Source of the DNA: Dacryopinax spathularia
Taxonomy: Eukaryota > Basidiomycota > Dacrymycetes > Dacrymycetales > Dacrymycetaceae
Assembly (NCBI GenBank): GCA_037974965.1
Contig: JBBPFI010000010.1
Coordinates: forward strand, 682,001 to 746,000
Length of the DNA: 64,000 nt
Direction of reading: 5' to 3'
The notes under the pieces were generated by a model that searched no databases, was not told the origin of the DNA, and worked only from the letters and a program-made list of their open reading frames with translations. This document shows positions 1 to 11,640 of the stretch, in pieces. Position 1 is the stretch's first letter, and each line of letters opens with the position of its first letter. The position numbers and the translations under genes are program-made.

Positions 1-67
1 TTGCTTGTCGCTGTTCAGCGTCAGTCAGGTTCTCACATAAATAGTGATGACGAACATCGGAATGGCT

Positions 68-1313
68 TTAGTCGCCTCTCTTGAATCGCGAGAGCATCTT
101 GGTGAACATCCCCTCTTTCTTCTCCTGATCCTTCCCCCTCCTGATCCTCACGGGAGCGGCGTTTCCACTGACTGAGGAGCTCGGACCACGTGCACCAGCA
201 AGTGAACCAGAACCTTCCATCGAGCGTGTGTTTGCAGGGAGGTGTGGAACCGGAGGGGGAGGCGTATCGTCAACGGGGGATTGGAGAGCTGAAGTCGAGT
301 TTCGCGGCCGCAGGATATGGAAGGCTCTCGAGGCGGAACCTCCAGCGTTATTCTCGTGTCCAGATGATGAGCGAGGGAGCGGATATGCGGAGACGCTGGA
401 ACGAAGGGTGGGTACACTGCCCTGGCGAGCACGGGGAATCGGGACGTCGAGATGGCCAATCGAGGTGGGATTGGGAGTGTTAGGAAGGCTGAAGGCGCTC
501 GGAGAAGGTGCGATGGAGGACCCTCCAGCTGTTTTACCTGCTCCTCTATTGGGGAGCGGTGAGGTCAGCTTGCCATCCCTACGCGCTCGTAGTCCGATGA
601 CACATAGCTCAAAAAGTTTGAGCACGTTGTAGCCGGACTTTGCAGAGACCTCCAGAAACTGGCCCCCGAAGTACCGAGCAAGTCGTTGCCCTTCTTCAAT
701 CGTAACTTCCCATTCACCAGATTCGGGGTCTACGTCGATCTTGTTGGCAACTACAACGATCACTGGATAGGAGCGCCCAGATCGGTAGCCCACGCCGAGG
801 AGTGCCTGGTTCATGTTCACAATATTGTTGAAGGATTTTCTTGAAGTGACTGAATACACCAAGCCGATGGCATCCGCCTGGCTATGTAAACATCAGCCCG
901 CCGTATAAGAACACGTTAGAAATTGGCTACCTTAGCCATTGGTCGCGAAGAGTGTGGTATTCCTCTGTTGCATAAGGTAAGCATGGAAGGTAGCGAGCGC
1001 TAAATCTCTTACCTTGACCGGCAGTGTCCATAACCTCCACGACCGCTCGTTCACCTTGAACAGTGAGCGTTTTTCTATACGAGTCTTCAATCGTAGGGTC
1101 GTAGGTCTGCAGATGTAAGAGGCGAAATCAGCGCGAGGGATTCAGAAAACGCGCACCTCAAGAAAGTTGTTTTTTGTTAACTGGTACAATGGGCGGTCAG
1201 TAGTCAGTCACATGAGTCATTCATGTGAATTCACTTACGCGCCAAGCGATGGCTGTCTTCCCGACAGCCCCATCGCCGAACAGAGCGACCTTCCAAAATT
1301 CTTTAGGTTCCAT
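68..1313 (-). CDS. Ras-family small GTPase with long Ser/Pro-rich tail and no CAAX box
   Basis: Five exons on the minus strand (1239-1313, 1157-1180, 1013-1106, 931-964, 68-881) give 346 aa. The G domain is complete: P-loop GDGAVGKT near residue 14, effector segment TYDPTIEDSYRK, switch II DTAGQEEYHTLRDQW, NKID (G4) and SAK (G5). TYDPTIEDSY and DTAGQEEY are Ras hallmarks, while the P-loop resembles Rho/Rac. The second exon is only 24 nt and supplies LTKNNFLE, exactly the residues Ras needs between the P-loop and the effector loop. After the G domain come about 150 residues rich in Ser, Pro and Gly, then a basic end (MLSRFKRGD). Classical Ras proteins are about 190-220 aa and end in CAAX for prenylation; this one does not, so any membrane contact would rest on the basic tail. 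The Ras family call is firm; the exact subfamily is unknown. Confidence 0.85.
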
Positions 1314-2746
1314 TCAGAGATAGATCAGACACCGCGACGAGTTGACAAGAGTGAAGGAAATATGCTGTCGCCTGAGAATTCCGCCTCTGCAGGGTCGAGG
1401 GTGAATGTGAGAGGGAAGTTGTCGGCACAGTGGGGGATGTCGCTGGGCCCTTTTGAGGAGGCCGCTTTGCTGGCTCAGAAGCAAACGCAACGCCTCGAGG
1501 CAGCAGCGCTCTCTGGAAGCGGCGTTATGTCAGAGCAAGAGCACACGGTCGAAGTAGGGAGCAGTCGGGCAGATACACTACACAGGGACCAGGGAGCGAG
1601 TTGTTGTGAGCCTTCTCCAAATGGTTGACAGATAGGCCAGGCACGGCTTGCCCGAAAGGGAGACTATCAGAATACGTCACCCATATGAAGGGCCTTGTGC
1701 TGTGCACCCTTCCATTGATTGCGCGGCGGCTCGTGCTGGTGCTTCTCGGTAGAGAGGGGATGCGGAATTGGGCAGTGCTTCGCCAGCTGTTGGGGACCGG
1801 CAGGCCCGGTGATGGACTGTATATACGAAAATGCTTGAGCGGCCCGTGCCGCCAAGGAAGCCTTTGAGTTTAGACTATCGCATTACGCGATGGCAACGAT
1901 CCTCGAGTGCATGGAGACCCGCCGCAGACGGGCTGGCTTTGCTGTGGGAAAACAGAATACTTAATGGATATGCCGGTTACTGGAGATGCCGGCCTTTGTG
2001 CATATTGGTCAACTACACACACAATTTTCACTCAGGGACCGGGGTTTAGTCGTTTCCTCGTCCGCGCAAAATCAGTGGCCTTTGACAATTATTGATGTGT
2101 CAATATTGGTCCGACCCCCACGAGCGGAATCTAAAGGTGCCTTAGACGCGGCTTCTTGACTTTCCATTGGTTTCTTTCACAAGCGCTTCCAGAAGCACAG
2201 TGCTATTACCGCACTATCGCCGCATCTTCCCTTACTGCGGGTTTTGTATTCCATTTTGCACTGAAGTGAACAAGCCACATCCTTGAGCGACAAGCATCGG
2301 CAAGAAACAATTCTCATCCTCAATGAGAATGGTTCCTAGACGTTTACGGCATTGCAGTCGACTTTGTCCGGCATCCTCACCATTCCCAGTCGGGCTGAAT
2401 ACCGGTCCAAAAGTGACTGAGAGAGGGTGTGCCTGCCATCTGGCAGCATTGTTACGGGCTTAGAGGTCATGGGACATTATCCAATGCTTGCTATTCTCCA
2501 GTTCGCGGTGAGGAAACGCAGGTGATTTCACTCCGGATTCAATTGGAGGTATCTCCGGCAGCCCGACCTATTCAGCATCCGACACGAGGCGTCCGTCATA
2601 CCCACTCATGTCGAGGGAAATGAATGGGCCTGGAGCAGGCTTCGTCTGGCCCAATCTCCGCATGGGTATCCCTGACAGCCCCACAACAACTGTTTCTAGA
2701 ACCCTGGCTCTGCTTTCAGTTGTCCGACAGGCATGGGAAATGGTGA

Positions 2747-2777
2747 CAAGATGCCATCCCCAGGGGATGGCATCTTG
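2747..2777. repeat. Perfect 15-bp inverted repeat with 1-nt loop
   Basis: CAAGATGCCATCCCC is followed by a single A and then its exact reverse complement. The arms are perfect over 15 bp. The surroundings are intergenic. Confidence 0.85.
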
Positions 2778-3415
2778 GTGCAAGTCCGGCCGGAGGGGAA
2801 CGGGCAATTGTTCAGCGAGACATCCCGAAAGATTAGACCGGCGAATCTGGTGCTTGCGGGGCGGAATACTGGCAGGACATGGAGGGGCAGTGTGTGGCCA
2901 TTGTAACCATTCGCATCCATTTCGGAGAATAGAGGGATTTCCAGAAGGCTTTGACGGCTCTGGGAAATGCAAACGAAGGCTCTCCTCGGGGGTGGGTGGG
3001 GTGCGCGGGGATGGTGACGGTCGAAACCGTCGAAAACGCCCGGAGCGGAAGCGCATCGGCATTTCCCGATGGCCGCGGCGTCTCGTCCCCACCACGACAT
3101 AGCGACGACTCACTGGATGGCACCCCGTCCAGTCCGGAATTAACGCAACTCGGTCGCTGCGCCCGCTTCTCCGAATTCCGACCGGATTACTTATCGCGGG
3201 GCACCTCATTCCATATCGAATCAGCCCAGTACCTCCGGAACGAAGACGTGTGGGCTTACGGAAGATCTCGGCTCGATATCCGCAGGAGAGTAGTACTGAG
3301 CCTGCCGTGAGGTGTCTCATGCGCTTCTGATTCTTCCACCAGTCTAGAAAGAAGACGATCAAAGCCCATCAGGAAGAGTGAACCCTTTCAACACATTGTC
3401 CCCTTCTGAGAAACG

Positions 3416-3461
3416 GGGACAAAGCCCATACGAATGCTGCCATTCGTATGGGTTTTGTCCC
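3416..3461. repeat. 21-bp inverted repeat, 4-nt loop
   Basis: The arms run 3416-3436 and 3441-3461 around the loop CTGC and differ at one position, which would be a G:U pair in RNA. The first bases of the left arm (GGGGACAA, 3415-3422) also pair with TTGTCCCC at about 3396-3403, so a second, alternative hairpin is possible. Confidence 0.8.
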
Positions 3462-3859
3462 TGCCCCTTGTGTGATACTTGTTTTGCTGATTCCCACAGC
3501 GCTTGGCAGAGACCCAACTGAGCTGTAAGCATGCTGAGGTCATACTCCGCATTTGGCTTGAAGTACGTAACAGGGAAGATAATGGGTAGGCTTCGGCGGT
3601 TGAACCACAAGGTTGTGGAAAAACAAATATCTTTCGTGTGACCTACTACTTTGCACCTTTCATTCCAAATATATGTTCCCAATTCATTGCCCTTGGCACA
3701 CCCATTTAGGGCCAGTCGATCCACACTGCTGTAATAAGAGACAATAACAGCCTTGTCATACCCTAAGACAGTGCAGACCCCCCTGGAGGGTTGTCATCGT
3801 GACTACAGTCTGACTGGAATTTGATGTGGGACAACACCGCTCATGATGAGATTACAAAA

Positions 3860-4921
3860 CTACAGGGAAAGTAATCTACCGATTGGCTCATCCGACCCAA
3901 TGGGCTTGACGACGTAGTACGAGAAGAAGAGGATCTTGAACGCCAGTGCCACGCCTAAGTGTAGGGCGACGAAGACAATAACGAAAAGGCGGACAGACTT
4001 CGTTTCGGCCTGGTTACGATTGTCAGTAGGGCGCAGTTAGGTGCATTGACGCAGTACGCACTGCAGCCAGGATTGGGTATATGTTGCGTATGATGAACGC
4101 CAGCGAAACCAGCGCCGCCAGTAGGGTTAGCGCCCATCGGAGTAAGGGTACGGGAATGATGCAGAGGAGCGCGGTTGGTATCCAGACTGAGTGCGGAGGT
4201 AAGCATCGATAACAAGGTTGCATGAACATACAAGCGTACCGGTCATGCCGTATCCCCATATACTCAAACATTCGACAACGCCACACTCCTCCACACCAAC
4301 CCACCGCAACGCCGCCCATACACCTATCGGCAGACCCAATCCATACGCATACACAAGGGAGACGGCGACACTCAGAAGTGTCCAGTTGTAATCCGTCGGC
4401 TCAGACGAGAGGTACGACGAGATGGACGATGCGAGCGACGACGAGACGAAGAGCGCAAGAATCAGAGTCGTTAACGTCCAGAACGGGCCGTACAGGTCAG
4501 GTCCCTCCGGTCCACTCAAGTGTGGATCTTTCGGGTACATGGACATGAGGCATCGTTTCAGGACCTGCAGCATATGCGTGTCAGTAGGCCTTCAGGGCGA
4601 ATATGAGACGACGCACTGTGGTCGTATCCACGTCGAACCATTTTTGGTAGTATTCCACTTGCCAGAATCCAGTGGCTACTGGCCGGTCGGTCGTATAACC
4701 TGCCGTCTCCAGTAAGCAATTAATCTGAGCCGCTCGGCCAGTACTGCACCTCGACGCGCTGAGGGTGCGCTCTGTGCGGGTTGTGCGGAAGGCGCGGTTT
4801 GCCCCAAGAATGCTGCAAGATCTCAGTATATAGTTCCCAGCAGGCGATTAGCCCACTCACATTTGAACTCCAGAGGCTGGGCCTCCTCATCCGCGTCCAA
4901 TGTTTGGTATTGTCCGGACAT
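3860..4921 (-). CDS. Yip1-domain (YIPF1/YIPF2-like) Golgi membrane protein
   Basis: Six exons (4861-4921, 4750-4812, 4617-4699, 4240-4564, 4062-4186, 3860-4009) with consistent phases give 268 aa. The N-terminal cytosolic part has LEFKSFLG and, near residue 60, ATGFWQVEYYQKWFDVDTTT, the conserved pre-membrane block of YIPF1/2-type proteins. Next comes PDLYGPFWTLTTLILALF, the signature of the first membrane segment, and then four further hydrophobic segments, including YGMTVWIPTALLCIIP and the C-terminal VALHLGVALAFKILFFSYYV. Yip1-family proteins are five-span membrane proteins of the ER-Golgi system that bind Rab GTPases and help form transport vesicles. The start follows from the acidic leader MSGQYQTLDADEEAQPLEF. 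The gene diverges from BRO1 across about 190 bp, so the two may share a promoter region. The family is clear; the exact paralogue is less so. Confidence 0.85.
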
Positions 4922-5115
4922 GGTGAAAGATGTATGCGCAATGATCGTTGTCGCCTCCCAGACGCGTTCCGTGACGCAGGGAAGACGGTCGCTTCGTGGC
5001 GATGCAGCTTGCGGATCCCCAAGTCCCGAAGTCGTCAGCTGTTCCTAGACTAGACGCTGCGCTGCGTAGCTTGCAGCGACTTGACTCCAACCACCTTGTC
5101 GCAGTAGGAATCAAG

Positions 5116-8100
5116 ATGCAGAGTCCTACGATTGCAATACCGCTGAAGAAGACGGATGAGGTTGACTGGACGACTCCGTTGCGCCAGGCCATCTCGCACT
5201 CATACGGGGACAATCCCGACAACTACACGAACGAGATCGGCCAACTTCAACGGTGTCGTCAGGATGCTGTCAGGGGAGCGGGAAGTGATCAGACTGGTAT
5301 GTACGTGTTTCTGCACTCTGTAGGCCTATCTGAAGGTGCATATAGCTCGCGACCTCCTGTACAAGTACTTTGGGCAATTGGAACTCCTGGAGCTGCGGTT
5401 CGCCGAGGTTAAGGTCTCCTTTCCATGGTACGCTCGAACATATCGCTCTTTATAGCCTCTTCATTGACCATACTACAGGTACGACGCATTCACATCAAAA
5501 CTGACCACGCAAACATCACTCGCATTCGAGAAAGCTTGCGTCATCTTCCAAATAGCCGCTGTTCACTCCATTCTCGGTCAGCAGCAGCATCGAGGATCAC
5601 CAGAAGGCATCAAGCGCGCTTTCTACTATTTCCGCTCAGCGGCCGGACTCCTCACCTACATCAATGAGAACTTTCTACATGCGCCTTCTACGGACCTCTC
5701 AAAAGAGGTCATCAAGTTCTTGACCGGTATCATGATGGCTCAAGCGACCGAGGTCTTCTTCGAGCAGAGCCGCGATACCAAGAAGAGCGATGCGTTGGTT
5801 GGCAAGATCGCTGCCCAGACCGGCTTCTTGTACACCAGCCTAGCGGAGGAAGCGCGTGACTTCATGGGGCGCGGTATCTTCGACCGAAACTGGGTGTCTC
5901 TTATCCAGATCAAGGCGAAATACTTCATGTCTGTCGCCCATTACTACCGCTCGCAAGTGGAGAGCAAAGAGTCAAAGCATGGAGAGTCATTGGCACGACT
6001 CCAAGTGGCCGAAAATCTCGCAAAGGAGGCAAACCGGATGTGTAATACATTCACGCCATATGCGCTGTCATCCTACTCTCCTACATTGCCGGCCGATGCC
6101 TCCACCAGCATCATCGACATCACGAAAGCTCATCTCGCTACCGTCACTGCTGCCCGAGAGCAAGCCTCAAGGGATAACGACCTCATCTACAATGCGATTC
6201 TTCCAGCCGAAGCCGCTCTTCCGCAGCTGGACAAGTTGGCCGTGGCGACACCCATACCTATCCAAGAGATCTACGCCTCTCAAGACGTGCAAGCGGTTAT
6301 TGGACCCGATTTCTTCACCCGTCTCATTCCCATGGGCGTCCACGAAAGTGCCAGCATCTATAGCGAGGAGAAAGCCAAGTTGGTTCGGTCCGAGAATGCC
6401 CGAGTTCAGGAAGCCGACGACGAAGCCGAGCTGGGTTTACGGGATTTGGGTGTCATCGGTCCGCAGATTGCCAAGTGGCGCGACTGGGGAGATGGCGGGG
6501 TAGCAACTGCCGGAGGGGCTGACAAGGCTGAGGACGAGCGGTACCGCTATGAAGCGGAGATACGAAGTGAGGAGGAGAGAGGGACAGTTCGGAGCATGCT
6601 AGCCGAGCTGGACAAACTGAAGGAGTCGGTCGGTCAGGATCTGGACTCTATTGAGAGAGAACTGGAAATCGAGACGCGGGATTGCGAAGCCAATAGGGTA
6701 AGTCCGGCATCTGTGCTCTTGGCACTGCATAGCTGATGTCTTATAGGTCAAATACCAAGATCTCTGGACGCAGGAGCCATCTGCGCCGTTAACAAGGGAA
6801 CTCCGTCAACGACTGCGCGAAAATCGAGATGCGTTCAGGTCGGCCAGCGAATCCGACGCTCGTATCTACTCTCTATGGGCGAGCGTGGAAGGGGATGTTG
6901 CCGTCCTGCTCGCAGGGCAGCCGCTACCGGATGTGCAGCCTAGTGCCAATAGTATCAATCTCGTTGATACTGACTTTAGCAATGACGATGACGATCGTGC
7001 CCGAGCCGAAGTCAAAGCCAAGGTTAAAGAAATCGACGAGCGCGTTGGCCGGCTCAACAAGATCCGCAGAGAGCGCGGCGAGGTACTGAAGGACCTGAAG
7101 CAGAAGATCCAAGACGATGATGTCTCACATCTCTTGCTGCTCAACCGCCGATCCCAGCCTGGCATGGAGTCGCAACTGTTCACCGCGGAGCTTGAGAAAT
7201 TCCGCCCGTACCAGGCACGAATTGCAGCTACGTTGGCACTGCAAGAGCAGCTCATGGGTGAAATTGGCGAGCTTTGGAGAAGTCTCACTACCGGCAAGCA
7301 AATGAGAGAATGGGCGCGAAAATGGGAGCAGGAGGACAGAAAGGCGAAGGAGTCCGGTGGGCGATACAGCCGCGTGCGTGAAACGTACGCAGAAGTTAGG
7401 GAAGGTCTTGGGTGAGTACAATTTCGAATGTGCGGGATAACGTCTAACATATGCTACAGCAAGGGGCTCCAGTTCTATCGCGACCTCACGAACATGGTTC
7501 AAGCTTTGCGCCGGGACGTCCTCGCTTTCACCAGGAGCCGGGCTGCAGAACGCGAGCGCCTGATTTCTTCCGCCGAGACGCAGCGCCGCTTGCAGTCACC
7601 GACCTCGTCAGTACTCCCTACACCGCCTCCACCGCCGTCCACAAGCTCTCTTGAGAAAACATTCGGTAGCATGTCCATCCACGAGGCTGGTGTACCCCAG
7701 CGCCCTCCCCCGCCACCCTCGCAGCAGTCCCGCTGGCAGTCGCCCCCGCCTCCGGCACCGATGTCGCCGGTTCGCGCTGCCCCCGCACCCTCAGCGCCAT
7801 CTGCCTATCCTTCTTTCCCTGCACCGCCGAGCAATCAACCTGCTCGCACACCTGCCGCTGATCCATACTCCGGATTGTTCAATGCTGGAGGCGCCTTCAA
7901 CCTCGAACCAGCTAGGCCCACACCGCCTCCTCAGGCAGCGCCTCCAGCACCGCGGCAACCATCGTTGCCGCCTCCGCCTCCCCGACAACCATCATATCCT
8001 CCCCCACCAGGACAATCCCAATACCCCTCAATTCCTCCACCACCTCCAGTAACATCCTCTTTTGTGGGGTATGCGCCATCGCCACCGCAACAGCAACCAG

Positions 8101-8297
8101 CTTACGCTTCGTATCCCGCCCCGCCGCCGCCGCCAGGCCAGTGGAGTCAGCCGCCACGCCCGGGACCGGGACCGGGATACCCTCCTCCGCCAGGACAGCA
8201 GCCCGGCTACCCAGGCTCATACCCGCCTCCGCCACCTCCGCAACAAGGTAGTTACGGCGGCTACAACCAGCAGCAAGGCGGGTACTACGGGCGGTGA
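5116..8297 (+). CDS. BRO1: BRO1-domain ESCRT-associated protein (Bro1/Vps31)
   Basis: Five exons (5116-5296, 5346-5427, 5479-6697, 6747-7411, 7460-8297) give 994 aa. The first ~390 residues are a BRO1 domain: the start MQSPTIAIPLKKTDEVDW, then LQRCRQDAVRGAG, ARDLLYKYFGQLELLELRF, WYDAFTSKLTTQTSLAFEKA and FMGRGIFDRNWVSLIQIKAKYF. A coiled, charged region resembling the V domain follows (to ~690), then a ~280-residue Pro/Gln/Ser-rich tail with many PPPPP runs ending YNQQQGGYYGR. The N-terminal sequence fits fungal Bro1 rather than the pH-response paralogue PalA/Rim20, which begins differently. Bro1 binds Snf7 (ESCRT-III) on endosomes and recruits the deubiquitinase Doa4 during cargo sorting into multivesicular bodies. 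The proline-rich tail is longer than that of budding yeast Bro1. Confidence 0.88.
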
Positions 8298-8762
8298 TGC
8301 TCGAACTGAATCGAACATGCAAAGTAGAAATGAAGATATCAACGTGTTGTAATGCTACTAAGTATAGCGATACCTCGCCGTAAGACAATGAACGATTGTA
8401 CTACTGGGTTTGTTGAGCCTCATGCCGTCCTTCATCCACGGGAGCTAGCCTCTGGCTCCAGCCAGTGAACAGATGATCAGTGGCGAGGTGTTACCCCGGA
8501 CCACGAGAGTTTCATACGTGACGGGACTGAATCGCGATTGGTGCGCGTTGCCGCGTTGTATAACCCGATCGGGCTTCGACCGGCCCTCACTCGTCACTCT
8601 GCTCCGTGCGTCTACATATGAACATGGAAACATTGGGCATTCATAACGGCTTGTCGCCGCACCCACTGCCACTGTACCTGGGGACCACCTTGGTTGATCT
8701 GAATGTGAGTGTTGAGCTGGTCGAGAATAGTGGAATTCTCAGCTCAAAGGATCAACAGCAGC
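8298..8762. other. Intergenic, nothing recognised
   Basis: 3' region of BRO1 and 5' region of the amidohydrolase. No RNA gene, repeat or convincing reading frame seen. Confidence 0.5.
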
Positions 8763-10355
8763 ATGCAGCTCTTCAAGACAATGCCGCCGCCAGGCGCAGC
8801 CTACGCAAACACCTCATCGGCTGTACCCACTATACAGCGTCACAGCACCCTCCGTCATGTCCCATACCCCGTTCCGCCTGACCTGGATATCACGGAGAAA
8901 CCATGGGCATTGCCCGAGCAGACACCGATCGTGTTCGTGCATGCCAATGTTGTCGACCCGGCGAACGAACGCGTGCTCAAGGACGTGACGGTCAAGCTGG
9001 AGAAGGGCTTCGTCAAGAGCGTGGAGAAGACGAGCAGCGATAGCGACATGGGATTGACTGTCGATGAGCTCCAGGGAGTCGTTATCGATGCGAAGGGCTT
9101 CTACATGTGCCCTGGTCTCATCGACTGCCATGTTCACATCATGGCTGTTCCCGGCTACGAGAACATCGTGGACACGATCAACGGCGTTCGAGACACCGCC
9201 ATCATGCGCTCGGCGTGGGTTCTCAAGAGTGCGTTCTCCTTCGATGGTAGAGCGATCCATGCTCACCCGCTATACAGACATGCTGTCGCAAGGGTTTACC
9301 ACCGTCCGTGATGTTGGAGGTGCGACGAAGCCGCAAGCCTTGGCCGTCGAGCAGTGGCTCATCCCAGGCCCACGCCTGTTCCAGGGTGGCCCGGTGCTCT
9401 CCCAGACTGGCGGTCATGGTGACTCAACCGACCCGTATGCTTCCCAAGGCTGCTGTGGAGTACGGGGGCAGGGCTTGGGGCGACTTGTGGACGGTGTGCC
9501 CGAGGCACTGAGGGCTGCGCGAGAGATCATGAGGATGGGCGCAGATCACATCAAGATTACCGTGAGTTCAGTCACCTTGGCGTCATCAAGTCAATTGCTT
9601 ACACCCAAGCAGACATCTGGCGGTGTCGGCTCTGTCACCGACAGGCTGGAAGCGACCCAGTTGACGAAGGAGGAGATCATAGCCATCAGCACCACCGTCA
9701 AGAACATGGGTGGTATCATCACGACTTCGCATTGCTACACCAACGAGGGTATCCGGCACTCTATTGAGGCTGGTGTAGGCGGCATCGAGCACGGTACGTA
9801 TATGCACCTTTTCTCGGTCGCGTGCCTTACCATCCTGCAGGAAACCTCCTGGACGAACCCACTGCCAAGCTGATGGCGGAGAAGGGCATTTACCTCACCC
9901 CTACGCTGGCTGTCCATGGCATCATCATGAACCCTCCCTTCGAGAAGTTCCTTCTCCCATCTCAGCGGGAGAAGAACGCCATGGTCCGCGACGCCGGCCT
10001 GAAAGCCATCCAGCACGCCGAAAAAGCAGGTGTGACTGTCTGCTACGGCTCTGATCTGCTTGGTGTCATGCATGCTTTCCACACCCATGAATTCGTCGTG
10101 CGCTCGAAGGTGCTTCCGAGCCCTACTGTCCTCAAGCACGCCACGACGAACCCTGCCAAGCTCCTCAAGATGGAGGGCAAGATCGGTACGATCGCTCCTG
10201 GCGCATTTGCCGACATCATCTTTCTCAAGGCGAACCCCCTCGAAGACGTCACTATCATCGACAAGCAGGCGGAGAACCTACTCGGCGTGATGAAGGAGGG
10301 GCGCGTCGTTAGGAGCAGGATCGAGGGCCTGGATGTGGAGGTGCCGCTGTTGTGA
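8763..10355 (+). CDS. Metal-dependent amidohydrolase (imidazolonepropionase/prolidase-like)
   Basis: Four exons (8763-9228, 9278-9561, 9613-9793, 9841-10355) give 481 aa. The start at MQLFKTMPPPG is the best in-frame ATG; others lie at 8709 and 8781. The N-terminal part forms the small beta domain. It is followed by the metal motif IDCHVHI (HxH), GFTTVRDVGG, the candidate carboxylated Lys in ADHIKITTSGG, metal His in TSHCYTN and IEHG, and the catalytic Asp in CYGSDLLGVM. The C-terminal part has TNPAKLLKMEGKIGTIAPG and ADIIFLKANPLEDVT, which close the barrel's beta domain. All ligands of a binuclear amidohydrolase are therefore present. Relatives cleave cyclic or peptide-like amides (Xaa-Pro dipeptides, imidazolonepropionate, ochratoxin in one Aspergillus member). 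The substrate here is unknown. No signal peptide is apparent. Confidence 0.85.
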
Positions 10356-10609
10356 GGTGGCCGGCTGTCTATGGCTATTTGACTGAAGGGTTGTCGGATA
10401 AACACGCTTTTGTTTCTCATCTGCTGGGTTGAAATGTATGCTTGCTGAATAAGTGGCGCAAAATCAGATCGCCTTCCCTGGGTTGAATTGGACACGTATT
10501 CATTTGCTGTCCCACATCTGTCATGCCCTACAATACATGGAAGTCTATTCATACAGTAGAGATGGTTCTGACGGCGGAGATACATGGCGGCTTAATCACA
10601 TCGCTCCCA

Positions 10610-11236
10610 TCACCAGCCTCTGCTAGACCAGCTAGACGAAGGCGAGGAGTCATTGGAGGACCAGTCTCCAACAGACTGCTTCAGATCCAGGATGCTTGAC
10701 GTTGTAGAATCCGACCACGTCCTGCTCATAGGAGAGACGAGCCCGAGGCGAGATTTTGTCGGTACCTGCTCGACCTTAGGGACGAGCTCGGTCAGGAATT
10801 CGAAGGCGAGAGTGCGAGTCCGGAGCTCGAGCTCTTCGAGCCAGTCGATATCGGCGTAAGAGAGCTTACCGCATCGGATGCGGCTGAATTGTTCTTGCAT
10901 CGTTGCGGCTTGGCGCAAGGCGCGGTATAGGCTGGCGGTAGATGGATAGGCAGATGGTAGCTGTAGATACAGCAGGTCGCTGCCTGCGTGGGAATTCGAT
11001 GCGGAGGGAGGGAGGGAGATGGGTTTGCCGGTGCGCATCGACCAGGCGAGTTCGGCGAGGATATTGAGTCGCGCGGCGAGGTAGCGTATAAGTTGGACGA
11101 GAGCAGCACGCTCGTCGACTTGGAGCTCGTCAAGAGCGGTGTGGTGGATCTCCTCGTTGACCTTGTGCAGCCCGCTGCTGAGGTCGTCTATTGTGACGGA
11201 GATGCCAAAGTGGCAGTGGCTGTAGCAGGATGCCAT
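10610..11236 (-). CDS. Hypothetical protein, 208 aa
   Basis: A single open frame from ATG to stop with no obvious intron. The first ~70 residues are predicted helical (DLSSGLHKVNEEIHHTALDE, AALVQLIRYLAARLNILAEL), and a second helical block surrounds YRALRQAATMQEQFSRIRCG. The tail is rich in Ser and Trp (SNDSSPSSSWSSRGW). No domain is recognised and no membrane segment is clear. Amino-acid use looks like real protein, and the gene is convergent with the amidohydrolase (about 250 bp apart). It may be a lineage-specific fungal protein. Confidence 0.5.
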   Translation of the reverse strand: MASCYSHCHFGISVTIDDLSSGLHKVNEEIHHTALDELQVDERAALVQLIRYLAARLNILAELAWSMRTGKPISLPPSASNSHAGSDLLYLQLPSAYPSTASLYRALRQAATMQEQFSRIRCGKLSYADIDWLEELELRTRTLAFEFLTELVPKVEQVPTKSRLGLVSPMSRTWSDSTTSSILDLKQSVGDWSSNDSSPSSSWSSRGW

Positions 11237-11640
11237 TGGTGGATTTAAGTGGAAGGTGGACGAGGTTTGGGTTGTGTGGACGACGACCTGCGACGATGAG
11301 GAGGAAAGCTGCTTCTGGGGCTCCTCTCCAGGTCGTTCGAGCGATCACTGTTATATAAACAGTCAAGAGCCGCAAAGAGTTATCTTCAGAGACATAAACC
11401 CGTCAATGAGCGCATATACGCTGTCCGCGACAATGACACGATGATTGCGGACGAGCGAGACATCACTGTGACCATCCGGATGTCGCGGATCGCGGACAAC
11501 AAGAGGCTGCCCAGTATCGGTCCATCCCAGCCACTGGACGAAGTCAGTGATATTATGACAATGATGCATTCATTATTGTAAATGATTATCTGCATAAGAT
11601 CGTAAGTTCGCTTCGCTGTAGTCTGAAAGCCGACACATAC
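11237..11640. other. Intergenic, nothing recognised
   Basis: Promoter side of the hypothetical protein and 3' side of MIC12. Small overlapping frames only. Confidence 0.4.

Larger units (their letters stand above)
1314..3859. other. Gene-poor intergenic stretch
   Basis: About 2.5 kb between the Ras-like gene and the YIPF gene. Open frames exist on both strands (the longest on the minus strand, 2568-3362), but they overlap one another, have no recognisable domain and show no clear splice structure, so none is called. The stretch holds two long hairpins, listed separately. Confidence 0.5.

Noticed and set aside
68-800. Plus-strand frames of 97-134 codons under the Ras gene tail
   Set aside because: They are shadows of the low-complexity minus-strand coding exon.
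2568-3362. 264-codon minus-strand frame
   Set aside because: No domain; it overlaps several equally long frames on both strands and contains the 15-bp hairpin, so it is most likely chance in GC-rich DNA.
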